Counted from the first letter of the stretch, positions 1 to 10,104 are shown. The stretch: DNA of 64,000 nucleotides from Frigoribacterium faeni (GCF_007988805.1 NZ_BJUV01000003.1:1-64000), one strand, 5' to 3'. The notes: generated by a model not told the origin, from the sequence alone. Program-made: numbers and translations.

Positions 1-110
1 GCCGCACGATCCCGCCCGCACCGCATGATCCTGCTGATGCCGCACTGTCGCGCTGGTGCCGTCCCCGCGACGGTGTCGGGTGCCACGGACCCCGTCATCG
101 TCGCCCACCT

Positions 111-193
111 ATTACGCATGGATGCGTAATAGGTCCGAAGCGAACACATGTCTTACGCATGGATGCGTAATAGGTCCGAAGCGAACACATGTC
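111..193. repeat. Tandem 41-bp direct repeat carrying palindromes
   Basis: Two copies of a 41-base unit lie head to tail at 112-152 and 153-193 and are identical. Each unit starts with a near-perfect palindrome: ATTACGCAT, two G, ATGCGTAAT at 111-130, and an 18-base version at 153-170. The unit is much more AT-rich than its surroundings. It lies about 100 bases before the DUF4259 gene and could be a doubled operator or hairpin element. Bases 1-110 show nothing I can assign. Confidence 0.85.
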
Positions 194-196
194 GTC

Positions 197-246
197 GCGA
201 CGGCGACGGCGACGGCGACGGCGACAGCAACAGCAACAGCAACTGC
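197..246. repeat. Short tandem repeat tract (CGACGG, then CAGCAA units)
   Basis: About four CGACGG hexamers are followed by about three CAGCAA units, directly after the 41-bp repeats. All reading frames through the tract give low-complexity peptide (poly-Arg, poly-Gln or Asp-Gly), so it is probably non-coding. Slippage could change its length between strains and so alter the spacing between the palindromes and the next gene. Confidence 0.7.
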
Positions 247-290
247 GACAGCGGCAGCAGCACGAGCGCGGCCGCAGTAGGGTCGGGCGC

Positions 291-1169
291 ATGGGGGCCT
301 GGGGTACGGAGATCTTCGCGGACGATCTCGCCGCCGACGTGCGCGACGACTGGCTCGCGGGGATCGCCGACGGGGTCGAGCCGGCGACCCTCTCCACTCG
401 GCTGATCGACGCCCACACCCTCCTCGACGCCGGCCCGGAGTCGTCCATCGTGTTCTGGCTGGCGCTCGCCGCGTCGCAGCACGAGACCGGGCTGCTCCAG
501 CCCGAGGTCCAGGCGACGGCCCTCGACCTGATCGCCCGCGGCGGCGACGTCTCCCGCTGGGCCGACGAGGACGCCGACCTCGCCGCCGAACGCCAGGTCG
601 AGCTCGAACGCCTCCGCGTCGAGCTGACGGGCCCGCAGCCCGCGCCGGCACCGCCCGCCCGACGGATCGACCACGGAGTCCGCTTCGAGGTCGGCGACGC
701 GGTCGTCCTCACCGCCCCGTCCGGTGCACGCGCCGTCGCGGTCGTGGTCGGCCACGGCGGAACCGCCGACCGGTCGCCGCTGGTGGAGGTCCTGCTCTGG
801 GACGACGACGGCACGCTGCCGTCACCGCACCTCCTGGCGACCGCCCCCGTCCTCCACACCGATCGCGAGGCCATCACCCCGCTCGACCGGCCTCCCCGGG
901 TGCGGCCTCTGCTGCACGTGATGATCACGCCGACCCCCGAGTCCGCGTTCGATCCGAGCGTCGGACGGCTCCTCGCCCGCGGCATCCCGCGTCCCCCCTC
1001 GGCCGACCCCCGGGACGGCAGCCTGACCACCGGGGAGGCGGTGGTCACCCACCTCGCCTGGCGCACGCTGGCGCGCTCCATCGACGGCGACGACTTCGCC
1101 CGGGAACGGGAGATCACCCGTGAGGCCGTCCGCCCCCGCCGCCGCCTCTGGTCACGCCGGGAGCGATGA
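291..1169 (+). CDS. DUF4259 domain protein
   Basis: 292 residues. The N-terminus, MGAWGTEIFADDLAADVRDD, is the typical opening of DUF4259 proteins (MGAWG, then an Asp pair), so the ATG at 291 is chosen rather than the upstream in-frame start at 189, which would add poly-Arg and poly-Gln from the repeat tract. The middle is acidic and helix-rich; residues from about 125 hold a beta-rich segment of unknown function. No signal peptide or membrane span is visible. The family has no established function. It stands alone before the secretion-like operon, about 175 bases away. Confidence 0.75.
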   Translation: MGAWGTEIFADDLAADVRDDWLAGIADGVEPATLSTRLIDAHTLLDAGPESSIVFWLALAASQHETGLLQPEVQATALDLIARGGDVSRWADEDADLAAERQVELERLRVELTGPQPAPAPPARRIDHGVRFEVGDAVVLTAPSGARAVAVVVGHGGTADRSPLVEVLLWDDDGTLPSPHLLATAPVLHTDREAITPLDRPPRVRPLLHVMITPTPESAFDPSVGRLLARGIPRPPSADPRDGSLTTGEAVVTHLAWRTLARSIDGDDFAREREITREAVRPRRRLWSRRER

Positions 1170-1343
1170 GGGATCGTGCCCTCCGATCCGACGCCCGACA
1201 GCCACCGATCCGCGCCCGTGCACCGATCCGTCTGTGTCAGGGCCCGCCCACGACCCGGTTGGGGGACAGGGCGACGGTGACGGAGGGCTCGCAGGGCCCC
1301 TATCATGCTCGAAGGGAAGCACGTACGAGGGGGATCGGTCTTC

Positions 1344-4319
1344 ATGGCCAGGGGTGACAACACAAACGGCACAGCTCTGCGAACACGACGTGGGGGACGG
1401 GCGCTCGGCGCCATCGCCACCGTGGGGGTGGTCGTGCTGCTCGCGACGGCCTGCACCTCGGGCGACACCGAGGTGGACAACCCCTCGAAGATCCTGCAGA
1501 CGGTCGACACCGCGCTCGCCTCCGACGGGTCGATCACAGCCGTCTCGAGCACGACCATCTCCGTCGACGACGCAGCCGGCACCTCCTCGACCGCCACGGC
1601 CGAGCACGCGCCCGCCGACGTCGCCGGCGACCTGCCCATCCGGGTCAGCACCCAGTACCGCACCGACGACGCCACCGGCACCGACCTGGCCGACCTCGAC
1701 GGCTACGACGGCCGCATCGAGATCGACCTGACGGTCGAGAACCTCACGGTCGCACCGAAGACGCTCACCTACGACGTCGCCGGCAGCTCGCGCACCGACT
1801 CGGCTCTCGTCGGGGCCCCGCTCAGCCTCGCCGCCTCGACCGTGCTCGAGGGCGTCTCGCCCAGCCAGATCGTCACCGACTCGGCCGGCGACGGCACGAG
1901 CTCCGGCACCGACGGCATCGTCAGCACCACCGACGACGGCGACGCCGTCGTCCAGTGGGCCGCCGTGCTGGCCCCGCCCCGCTCGGGTGCGAGCACCACG
2001 CTGCGCCTCGTCGCCGACGTCACCGACTTCGCCACCCCGACCATCGACCTCGCCGCCCAGCCGGGAATCTCCACCGACCTCACCGTCGACGGCGTGCTCG
2101 GATCGGCCTTCGACTCGAGCACCACCTCCGAGCTCGCCCTCCAGCAGCGCACGATCGACCTGGTCTCCGACGTCAACACCGTGCTCAGCCGCGCGGGCGA
2201 GACCATCACCGAGGTCCGCACCAACCTCGAGAGCACCTCCGAGACCCTCGGCGTCCGCACGTCCGAGCAGCTCGCCGAGAGCAGCTCGTCGCTCGCCGCC
2301 ACCATGGACGGCCTCAACGGACAGCTCGGCTCGCTCGAGACCGACCTCAGCTCGACGGTCAGCGGCACGCAGTCCGTCGTCCTGTCGCAGCTGCAGCAGA
2401 CCGTGTCGAGCGTCGACTCCCTGCTCGGCGACACCTCGGCCACCGCGCCGACCGTGACCATCGACGGCGCCGGCTGCGCCGCGGTCGTCTCGCCGCCCGG
2501 CGAGGCCTCCAGCGTCTACGGCAGCCTGCTGCAGGTCTCCGCCCAGCTCGACGGCTACGCGCAGTCGACCGTCGGCTGCCGCGACCAGGTCGCCGCCGAG
2601 CTGCAGCGCACCGTCGGCCCGGCCGAACCCGATGCCGAGAGCTGCGCCACGGCCGCATCGCTGACCTGCTCGCTGTACGCCTCGTCGGTCACCGTGACCG
2701 CGGCCCTCATCGGCCTCGTCAGCGATGGCACCGAGCTGGCCGACCAGCTCCAGCCCGAGCTGGCCCAGCAGGCCATCGAGAGCAACGACCTCCTCGCCGG
2801 CGATCTCGGCGAGCTCGACGCCCAGCTCGCCGCGCTGTCCGACGACGCCTCCGAGGACGACGTCGCCCGCGCCCTCGAGGCGCTGCGAGCGACCGCCGAC
2901 TCCGTGTCCGTCGGCGTCCCGACGCTGCGCGACCAGGTCAGCGGGGTCCACGACCGCGCCCAGCAGGCGCGCGACCGGATCGGCAACGCGCCCGACGCCG
3001 ACGATCCCTTCCGCTCGCTCACGATGCAGGGGCAGAACGCCAAGCTGGCCGACGAGCTCTGCGACGTCATCGGCAGCGGCTTCGGCGACGGCCTCTCGCG
3101 CTCCGAGGTCGAGTACCTGCGCTCCTACCTGACCGACGTCCCCTGCGACGTCCCCGACGACAACGGCGGCGGCGACGGCGACGGATCCACCCCGACCCCG
3201 GAGCCCACCGCCACGCCGACCACGGCCCCGACGGCGAGCCCCACGGCGGAACCGACCGCCGAGCCGACCGCCGAGCCGACCGTCGACCCGACGATCGCCC
3301 CCGCGTCGATCGGCGACGAGAGCGCAGGAGGCGCGAGCACGCAGGACCTGCGGGCTCCGTTCCCTTACTCCGACCCGATGAGCGACCGTCTCACCGACCA
3401 GGCAACCGCGTGGGAGGCCCTCATCACGGCGACCGACGTCGACCGCGACCGCCAGCCCGGCGGCATCGGCGACACGATCGCGACGTTCCAGACGACGACC
3501 GACAACCTCGACGAGGCGATCGATCAGCTCGAACGCACGATCCAGGCGGGGAACGGCGGACTGGAGTCCTCCATCGCCGCCCTGCAGTCGACGGTCGACG
3601 AGGCCCAGGAGCAGAGCATCGAGGTGAGCACCCGGCTCGCCGCGCTGAAGAGCCAGCAGGACGCCCTCGCCGACCAGGTCGAGGACGCCTTCGCCGACGC
3701 GTCGACCGAGGCGTCGACGGAGATCGAGGGCCTGATCCGCTCGCAGGTCCGGGTGGTCTCCGCTCAGGGCGCCGTCAGCCGCGAATCCGTGATCGACGCC
3801 TTCGACCGTTCGGTGGCCGGGCTGTCGTCGACGTCGGACGTCGTCGTCGGGGACGCGAAGGAGACCATCGAGGGTCAGCGCGCCGACCTCGGCGAGCAGA
3901 CCTCCGGTCTCGCCGCCGCTGTGGACGAGCAGACCGCGTCGACGCTCGAGCGCATCGCCCAGAGCACGCAGAACTCGACCCGCGACGTCGAGGGAGCCTC
4001 GACGCTGCTCGCCGGCGACCTCGCCAAGGTCATGCTCGACCTGGGCGACCGCGAGGTCGAGGGGTCGGGGATCCTCGGAGCCATGGCGACCAGTGCGGCG
4101 AAGGCCGACACGGCCGACTTCCAGCTCGCGCTCGCCTCGCAGAACGCCGCCGGCTACGCCAACGTGCGCGCCGACGACATCGCGGGCATCATGCTGCGCC
4201 AGGCCCAGTTCACCGCGTCGCTCGAGGCTGCGACGGCCCTGCCGGCGTTCCACCTCGACGTGCCGTCCGGCGCGACGTCGACCACGCTCTACGCCTTCCG
4301 GATCGGAGGCGCACGATGA
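1344..4319 (+). CDS. Large exported coiled-coil protein of a type VII-like cluster (putative lipoprotein)
   Basis: 991 residues. An Arg-rich start, a hydrophobic stretch (residues 20-35) and ATAC with Cys37 look like a lipoprotein signal peptide, although Ala rather than Leu at -3 makes the lipobox weak. Long Ala/Ser/Glu/Gln helical stretches (about 260-370, 430-600 and 700-950) suggest coiled coil. A Pro-Thr spacer with repeated PTAEPTAEPT lies near 616-652. ATG 1344 is chosen because GAGGGGG lies just upstream; an in-frame ATG at 1305 is possible. The stop overlaps the next start by four bases. Large coiled-coil extracellular proteins (EsaA/YueB) occur in Firmicute type VII systems, but I see no clear homology, so the role is inferred from context. 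Confidence 0.6.
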   Translation: MARGDNTNGTALRTRRGGRALGAIATVGVVVLLATACTSGDTEVDNPSKILQTVDTALASDGSITAVSSTTISVDDAAGTSSTATAEHAPADVAGDLPIRVSTQYRTDDATGTDLADLDGYDGRIEIDLTVENLTVAPKTLTYDVAGSSRTDSALVGAPLSLAASTVLEGVSPSQIVTDSAGDGTSSGTDGIVSTTDDGDAVVQWAAVLAPPRSGASTTLRLVADVTDFATPTIDLAAQPGISTDLTVDGVLGSAFDSSTTSELALQQRTIDLVSDVNTVLSRAGETITEVRTNLESTSETLGVRTSEQLAESSSSLAATMDGLNGQLGSLETDLSSTVSGTQSVVLSQLQQTVSSVDSLLGDTSATAPTVTIDGAGCAAVVSPPGEASSVYGSLLQVSAQLDGYAQSTVGCRDQVAAELQRTVGPAEPDAESCATAASLTCSLYASSVTVTAALIGLVSDGTELADQLQPELAQQAIESNDLLAGDLGELDAQLAALSDDASEDDVARALEALRATADSVSVGVPTLRDQVSGVHDRAQQARDRIGNAPDADDPFRSLTMQGQNAKLADELCDVIGSGFGDGLSRSEVEYLRSYLTDVPCDVPDDNGGGDGDGSTPTPEPTATPTTAPTASPTAEPTAEPTAEPTVDPTIAPASIGDESAGGASTQDLRAPFPYSDPMSDRLTDQATAWEALITATDVDRDRQPGGIGDTIATFQTTTDNLDEAIDQLERTIQAGNGGLESSIAALQSTVDEAQEQSIEVSTRLAALKSQQDALADQVEDAFADASTEASTEIEGLIRSQVRVVSAQGAVSRESVIDAFDRSVAGLSSTSDVVVGDAKETIEGQRADLGEQTSGLAAAVDEQTASTLERIAQSTQNSTRDVEGASTLLAGDLAKVMLDLGDREVEGSGILGAMATSAAKADTADFQLALASQNAAGYANVRADDIAGIMLRQAQFTASLEAATALPAFHLDVPSGATSTTLYAFRIGGAR

Positions 4320-5746
4320 GCGACGAGACCCGCGGCACCGAGCCCGAGGCGGCCGACGTGACCGCCGCCGACACCCGACCCCGCCGCCCGCGCCGCCGCG
4401 GACTCGCCATCGGCCTCGCGGCCGGAGCCGTCGTCGTGGCCGCCGCCGTCGTGATCGCCGTCGTCGTCGTCCGGAACGACGACCAGCCCGTCGGCGAGCC
4501 CGTCGCCGCCACCGTGCCCGTCGCCCTCGACGCCTCGGGCGTGCCCGACGGCACGACCGTCGGCGTCGTGCTGACCCTCGGCCCCGGGGCCGAGGGAGCC
4601 GACTGGAACGGCGCCGCCCAGGGCGCCCTCGTCGCCGAGCGTCGTCTCGAGCTCGGCGGGGGAGACGTCTCCGTCGTCACCGAGAACGACGGCGGCACCG
4701 AGACCGGTGCGCGCGAGGCCGTCGAGGCCCTCGCGCAGCAGGGCGTCGCCGGCATCGTCGTCGCGAGCTCGGGCCCCCACGTGGCCGGGGCCGTCGACGC
4801 CGCGGCCGACGCCGGCATCCCCGTGGTCCTGCCCTACGAGGCCGTGCCCGACGGCGTCGACGGGGGCGTCTGGTCGACGGCCCCCGCGGCCGACCGGGTC
4901 GGCTCCGCCCTGACCGCGGCCCTGGCCGACTCCGCCCGCACCCTGCTGATCGACGCCGGGGGCGGAGCGCCCGTCGGCGTGGAGTTCGCCCGCACCCTCA
5001 ACGCCACGTCGAGCGCCGCCGACGGCGAGCTCGGCACCGAGGTCGCGCGCCTGACCGGGGCGCCGTCGACGACCGCCACCGGCGGGGACGACGCGACCAG
5101 CGCCTCCTCGGCGACCGAGGCCGAGACCGAGCCGGTGACCGACCCGGCCGACGCCGTCGTCGTCAGCGGCTCCGCCACCCGGCAGGCGGCGGTCGTCGCC
5201 GCCCTGCAGACCGCCGACCTCGCCGTGCCCGTCGTGCTCACGCCCGAAGCCACCAGCCCGGCCTTCTCGACCGCGCTGAGGGAGGACGGCGCCAGCCTGT
5301 CCGGCTCGCTCGTGACGGTCGGCGTCGAGACCGACGACGCCGTCGCCCTCCGCGGCGACGCCGCCGGGCGCTCGCTCTCGGCGTTCCTCGGCGGGGTCCG
5401 CGTCCTGGCGCAGGACGCCGACGCGACCAACCTGACCGGCGACCAGCCGTTCTCGGCCGTCGCGGGCGCCGCCGACGCGCGCAGCCACGACGCCGTCGTC
5501 GCCCTGGTGCGCGCGGTCGGCGCGGCCGACTCCGTCGAGCCGGGCGCCGTCGCCGACGCGCTGTCCACGCTGAGCCTCGGCGCCGCCGACGGCGTCGCCG
5601 GGCCCGAGCTCGACTTCACGGCGCCCCAGGCTCTCACCGCCGGCGTCGTCGCACTCACCGCGTCGCCGCAGGACCTCGGCCTCCGACCCGCCTCCGACGG
5701 CGGCGCCGCCCGCCTGATCTGGTTCGCCGAACCGACCGACGGCTGA
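4316..5746 (+). CDS. Membrane-anchored periplasmic-binding-like protein
   Basis: 476 residues. A cytoplasmic, charged N-terminus ending in an Arg cluster (21-28) is followed by one strong membrane span (about 30-52) without a lipobox, so the protein is probably anchored type II with the rest outside. The outer part reads like a type I periplasmic-binding (LivJ/receptor-ligand) fold: an opening VGVVLTLGPG strand, alternating strand-helix segments such as GIVVASSGPH and AAADAGIPVVLPYEA, and a late VVVSGS segment. There is no ABC permease or ATPase nearby; the gene sits between the coiled-coil protein and the FtsK-type motor with an ATGA overlap, so it more likely senses a ligand or is a structural part of that machine. 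Confidence 0.6.
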   Translation: MSDETRGTEPEAADVTAADTRPRRPRRRGLAIGLAAGAVVVAAAVVIAVVVVRNDDQPVGEPVAATVPVALDASGVPDGTTVGVVLTLGPGAEGADWNGAAQGALVAERRLELGGGDVSVVTENDGGTETGAREAVEALAQQGVAGIVVASSGPHVAGAVDAAADAGIPVVLPYEAVPDGVDGGVWSTAPAADRVGSALTAALADSARTLLIDAGGGAPVGVEFARTLNATSSAADGELGTEVARLTGAPSTTATGGDDATSASSATEAETEPVTDPADAVVVSGSATRQAAVVAALQTADLAVPVVLTPEATSPAFSTALREDGASLSGSLVTVGVETDDAVALRGDAAGRSLSAFLGGVRVLAQDADATNLTGDQPFSAVAGAADARSHDAVVALVRAVGAADSVEPGAVADALSTLSLGAADGVAGPELDFTAPQALTAGVVALTASPQDLGLRPASDGGAARLIWFAEPTDG

Positions 5747-5757
5747 CGAGGCCCACG

Positions 5758-8700
5758 ATGCGCGTGCTGATCGACCTCGACGGCGACCGTCGGAGCATCG
5801 ACGTCGACCGCTGGCAGCCGTCGGCGACCCTCGGAGAGCTCGTGACCGCCGCGCGCGGCACCCCGCTCGCCGGCGACGCCGACCTGTTCGTCGACGAGGC
5901 GGCCGTGCCGCTCGACACCCCGCTCGACGAGCTCGTGCTGCTCGAGGGCTCGCGCATCGCCCGCACCCCGGGCGCACGCCGCCGCCGGGTGACGGACTGG
6001 AGCGTCACCCTCGCCGGCGGGCTCACCGCCGGCCAGGTCGTCGAGGTGCCCCGCACGCGCAGGCTCGTCGTCGGACGGGCGCCGCAGGCCGACCTCGTCC
6101 TGCCCACCGCCAGCGCCTCGTGGGAGCACTGCACCGTCGAGCACGACGACGAGGGCGTGCGGATCCGCGACGCCGGATCGACGAACGGCACCCTGATCGA
6201 CGGGGAGCGCGTCGACGCCGAGGGGGTCGTGATCACCGAGTCGACGACCGTGATCGTCGGCGGCGCCGTGCTGCTCGTGCGGCCCGCCCTGGTCGAGACC
6301 ACGGTGCCCGCGCCCGGCTCCCTGCGCAATCTGACCCCCGCCTCCACGGCTCCCTTCAACCGGCCGCCCCGACCCGGTCGCACCGACGACGGCGAGCCCG
6401 TGCAGCCGCCCGCGCGCAAGGAGGTGCCGCCGGCGTCGAAGTTCAGCTACATCACCGTGCTGGCCCCGCTGCTGCTGGCCGGCGCGATGGTCGCCCTGCT
6501 CGGCGACGCCCGCTTCGCGCTCTTCGCGCTGCTCAGCCCGGTCACGGCCATCGGCATGTGGCTCGAGCAGAAGCACCGTCGCTCGAAGAACCTGACGGAG
6601 GAGGAGGAGCGCTTCTCGACGGCGGTCGACGGATTCCGTGCCGAGATCGCCGAGGCCGCAGCCGAGGAGGCGCGGCGCCGCCACGATCTCGTGCCCGACC
6701 CCGCCACGGTGCTGCGTCGCCCGGAGCTGCCGACCACGCTCCTCTGGCAGCGTCGGGTCGGCGCCGACGACTTCCTCGCCCTGCACGCCGGCACCGGAGA
6801 CGTGCCCTGGCGGCCCCAGGTCGACGACCGCGGGTCGACCCGTCTCGACGACGTCGTCAAGGAGGCCCTCGCCGCCGGCCGCCTGTCCGCGGCCCCGGTG
6901 GTCGTCGATCTCACCGACGCGGGCGTCGTCGGCATCGTCGGCGATCGTGCGGGGGCGCTCGCGCTCGCCCGCAGCCTGCTGGCCCAGGCCGCCGTGCACT
7001 GCGGCCCCGCCGACCTGACCATCGGCACGTTCTGCGACCCCGGTCGCGACGGCGACTGGGAGTGGGCCTCGTGGCTGCCGCACACCCGCCAGGTCGGCAG
7101 CAGCACGGGCGACCGCTGGATGTCGGCTCGCCGCGAGGCGAGCGTGTCGATGCTGCGCGGCCTCCGCGAGACGGTCGACGAGCTGCCGACCCCCGCGCTC
7201 CTGGTCGTCCTCGACTCCGAGGTGCTGACCGAGGGCCGCGACGCGCCCGCCCGCGCCATCCTCGGCCACGGTCGCTCGGTGTCGGGGTCGTCGCTCCGCA
7301 CGAACGAACGGACGGTCCGGGTGAGCGGCATCGTCATCGCCACCTCCGAGGAGCAGCTGCCCGCCTCGTGCACCACCGTCGTGGTCGTCGGCGAGGACGC
7401 CGCCGCGACCGTGCACCGGCCCGAGGACCGCACCCGGGTCGACGACGTCGTGCTCGCCGGGGTCGACGTCGCCACCGCCGAGACCTGCGCCCGGCACCTC
7501 GCGCACTTCGACGACCCCGAGCTCATCGTGCCCGGCGCCTCGCTGCCCTCGCTCGTGCGGCTGCCCGAGCTGCTCGGTGCGCCCCGGCTCGACGCCGAGG
7601 CCGTCCGCACGATGTGGCGCCAGCCGTCCGGCGTCTCGACCCCGATCGGGTCGTCCGAGTCGGGCGTGCTGACCCTCGACCTCGTGGCCGACGGCCCGCA
7701 CGGCCTCGTCGGCGGCACCACCGGCTCGGGCAAGAGCGAGTTCCTCCGCTCGCTGGTCGCCGGACTCGCGGCCCGCAACGACCCGACCCGCCTGAACTTC
7801 ATCCTCATCGACTTCAAGGGCGGCGCCGCGTTCGCCGCCTGCGAGCGGCTGCCGCACACCATCGGCACCATCAGCAACCTCGACGAGCAGCTCGCCGACC
7901 GGGCGCTCCGCTCGCTCGAGGCCGAGATGCAGCGGCGTCAGCGCGTGTTCGCCGAGGCCGGCGACGACATCGACAACCTCGAGGCGTACCTGGCGACGTC
8001 GCCCGCGGAGCCGATGCCGCGCCTCCTCCTCGTCGTCGACGAGTTCGCGATGCTCGCGAAGGACTTCCCCGACGTGCTGAGCTCGCTGGTCAGCGTCGCC
8101 GCCGTCGGGCGCACGCTCGGCGTGCACATGATCCTCGCGACGCAGCGGCCCGCGGGCGTCGTCAACGACGACATCCTCGCCAACACCAACCTCCGCGTCG
8201 CGCTGCGGGTGCAGAGCCGCGAGGACAGCAGCAACGTGATCGGCGTGCCGGCCGCCGCGGGAATCTCGCGGGCGCAGACCGGACGCGCGTACGTGAAGCT
8301 CGGGCAGGACGACATCACGCCGGTGCAGACCGCTCTCGTCACGGGCCGCGCCCAGGCGGCGACGGCCGAGGCCGTCAGCGTGCGCGAGATCGGCATGTTC
8401 GGCGTGCCGGCGCCCCGTCCAGCCGGTCCGCGCGCCTCGGCGAAGGACGCGACCGACCTCGACGAGCTCATCGACGCGGTCGTGGCGGCCGACGCGGAGG
8501 CCGGCTTCGCGCCTCCTCGGCAGGTCTGGCCGGAGGCGCTCGGCGAGCGGGTCGCGCTGGCGGGCTTCCCGACGGACCAGGCTCCGGACGAGGGCGCCGC
8601 GCCGGACGAGGGCGTCGCGTCGGACGGCGGCCGGTCGATCGTCGCCGCGCCCGTCGTCGGCGGCGTGCAGGGCGATCGGGTCACGGTGGCGCTGGCCGAC

Positions 8701-10104
8701 GAGCCCGACCTGCAGCGGCAGAGCCCGGCCGGGTGGGACCTCGACCAGGGCAACCTGCTCGTGATGGGGATCCCGGGCAGCGGCACGAGCACCACGCTCG
8801 CCACCATCGGCCTCACGCTCGCCCGCGAGACCGCGCCGGACGACCTCGACCTCTACGTGCTCGACCTCGGCTCGCGCGACCTCGCGCCGCTCGCCGACCT
8901 GCCGCACACCGTCGCCTACGTCGGCGCCGGCGGCGGGGCCAAGGAGCAGCAGGCGCGGTTCCTCCGCCACCTGCGCACCGAGCTGGAGCAGCGGCGCGCG
9001 CAGCCCCTCGGCCGCCGCCGTGCCGTGGTGCTGCTCGACGGGCTCGCCGCGCTGCGCGATGAGCTGCAGGACTACGAGGGGCAGCAGCTGCTCGACCTGC
9101 TCTACCGGGTCTACGCCGACGGTCCCGCCCTCGGGCTCTCGTTCGCCGTGTCGACCACCCGCGCCAAGGCGGTGCCCTCGGCGATGGACGAGGTCACGAC
9201 GCAGAAGTGGCTGTTCCGCCTCGCCGATCCCTACGACTACGCCTCGCTGGGCGTGCGGGCGAAGGCGATCCCCGCGCCGGTGCCCGGCCGGCTCGTCGAC
9301 GTCACGAGCCGCCTGCAGATGCACGTGGCCACGCCCGGCGGGTCGCTGGCCGAGGCCGTCGCCCACGTGGCGGAGACCTGGAAGGGCGCGGCGCCGAAGG
9401 CCAACGCCATCGGACAGCTGCCCGACGACATCCGCGTCGACGAGCTCGGCGTCGCGCCGACGTTCGACGGCGAGCCCTGGCGCCTGCCGGTCGGCATCGG
9501 CGAGGACGACCTCACGCCCGCCCTGCTCGAGGTCTACGAGGGCGAGCACGTGCTCGTCGCCGGCCCCGCCCGGTCGGGCAAGTCGACGCTGCTGCTGGCC
9601 CTCGCGGAGTCGGTGCGCACGGCCTCGGGGTCGGCGCGTCCGGTCGTCTGGGGCATCGGCGACCGCCGCTCGCCGCTCGTGCACGCCGCCCTCGACCGGG
9701 TCGCCGTCGGCGCCGACGAGGTGCCGGCCCTGCTCGCGGCCCTGCGGCTCGAGCGCGGACCGGTGGTGCTGCTGATCGACGACGCCGAGCGGTTCGACGA
9801 CACGGACCAGGCGATCGCGTCGCTCCTCGCCGCCAACCGGCCGGGCCTCTGCGTGATCGCCGCCGGCCGCTCGGCGGATCTGCGGACGCTCTACAGCCAC
9901 TGGACGAAGACCCTCCGCAAGTCGCGCTGCGGCGTGCTGCTGCAGCCCGACGTCGACTACGACGGAGAGCTGCTCGGCGTGACCCTGCCCCGGCGGGCGC
10001 CGGTCGCCCTCACCCAGGGGCGGGGCTACCTCGGCGTCGGCGGCGCCGTGCGCCTCGTGCAGGCGATGAGCCCGAGCGCGGCCGAGCCGGCGCGGACCGC
10101 CTGA
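5758..10104 (+). CDS. FHA-FtsK/SpoIIIE type VII-like secretion ATPase (EssC/EccC-like)
   Basis: 1448 residues. In order: a small beta-rich N-terminal domain (1-75); an FHA domain (about 85-160) with GR at 106-107 and the STNGT loop at 141-145, which should bind phosphothreonine; two membrane spans (about 230-272); then three FtsK-type ATPase modules. Module 1 has Walker A GGTTGSGKSE (652-661) and Walker B DE at 761-762. Module 2 has GIPGSGTSTT at 1004-1013, where Thr1010 replaces the P-loop Lys, so it probably binds ATP poorly or not at all. Module 3 has GPARSGKST (1269-1277). This is the plan of EssC, the motor that drives WXG100 secretion. A membrane Ser/Thr kinase gene follows head-on and could supply the phosphothreonine. 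No WXG100, EccB or EccD gene lies in the window. Confidence 0.85.
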   Translation: MRVLIDLDGDRRSIDVDRWQPSATLGELVTAARGTPLAGDADLFVDEAAVPLDTPLDELVLLEGSRIARTPGARRRRVTDWSVTLAGGLTAGQVVEVPRTRRLVVGRAPQADLVLPTASASWEHCTVEHDDEGVRIRDAGSTNGTLIDGERVDAEGVVITESTTVIVGGAVLLVRPALVETTVPAPGSLRNLTPASTAPFNRPPRPGRTDDGEPVQPPARKEVPPASKFSYITVLAPLLLAGAMVALLGDARFALFALLSPVTAIGMWLEQKHRRSKNLTEEEERFSTAVDGFRAEIAEAAAEEARRRHDLVPDPATVLRRPELPTTLLWQRRVGADDFLALHAGTGDVPWRPQVDDRGSTRLDDVVKEALAAGRLSAAPVVVDLTDAGVVGIVGDRAGALALARSLLAQAAVHCGPADLTIGTFCDPGRDGDWEWASWLPHTRQVGSSTGDRWMSARREASVSMLRGLRETVDELPTPALLVVLDSEVLTEGRDAPARAILGHGRSVSGSSLRTNERTVRVSGIVIATSEEQLPASCTTVVVVGEDAAATVHRPEDRTRVDDVVLAGVDVATAETCARHLAHFDDPELIVPGASLPSLVRLPELLGAPRLDAEAVRTMWRQPSGVSTPIGSSESGVLTLDLVADGPHGLVGGTTGSGKSEFLRSLVAGLAARNDPTRLNFILIDFKGGAAFAACERLPHTIGTISNLDEQLADRALRSLEAEMQRRQRVFAEAGDDIDNLEAYLATSPAEPMPRLLLVVDEFAMLAKDFPDVLSSLVSVAAVGRTLGVHMILATQRPAGVVNDDILANTNLRVALRVQSREDSSNVIGVPAAAGISRAQTGRAYVKLGQDDITPVQTALVTGRAQAATAEAVSVREIGMFGVPAPRPAGPRASAKDATDLDELIDAVVAADAEAGFAPPRQVWPEALGERVALAGFPTDQAPDEGAAPDEGVASDGGRSIVAAPVVGGVQGDRVTVALADEPDLQRQSPAGWDLDQGNLLVMGIPGSGTSTTLATIGLTLARETAPDDLDLYVLDLGSRDLAPLADLPHTVAYVGAGGGAKEQQARFLRHLRTELEQRRAQPLGRRRAVVLLDGLAALRDELQDYEGQQLLDLLYRVYADGPALGLSFAVSTTRAKAVPSAMDEVTTQKWLFRLADPYDYASLGVRAKAIPAPVPGRLVDVTSRLQMHVATPGGSLAEAVAHVAETWKGAAPKANAIGQLPDDIRVDELGVAPTFDGEPWRLPVGIGEDDLTPALLEVYEGEHVLVAGPARSGKSTLLLALAESVRTASGSARPVVWGIGDRRSPLVHAALDRVAVGADEVPALLAALRLERGPVVLLIDDAERFDDTDQAIASLLAANRPGLCVIAAGRSADLRTLYSHWTKTLRKSRCGVLLQPDVDYDGELLGVTLPRRAPVALTQGRGYLGVGGAVRLVQAMSPSAAEPARTA

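Noticed and set aside
111-193. Possible CRISPR repeats
   Set aside because: Two identical units touch each other without unique spacers, and no cas gene is near.
4316-5746. Ordinary ABC transporter substrate-binding protein
   Set aside because: It has a membrane anchor instead of a lipobox, lies in an operon with a secretion ATPase, and has no permease or ABC ATPase gene nearby.
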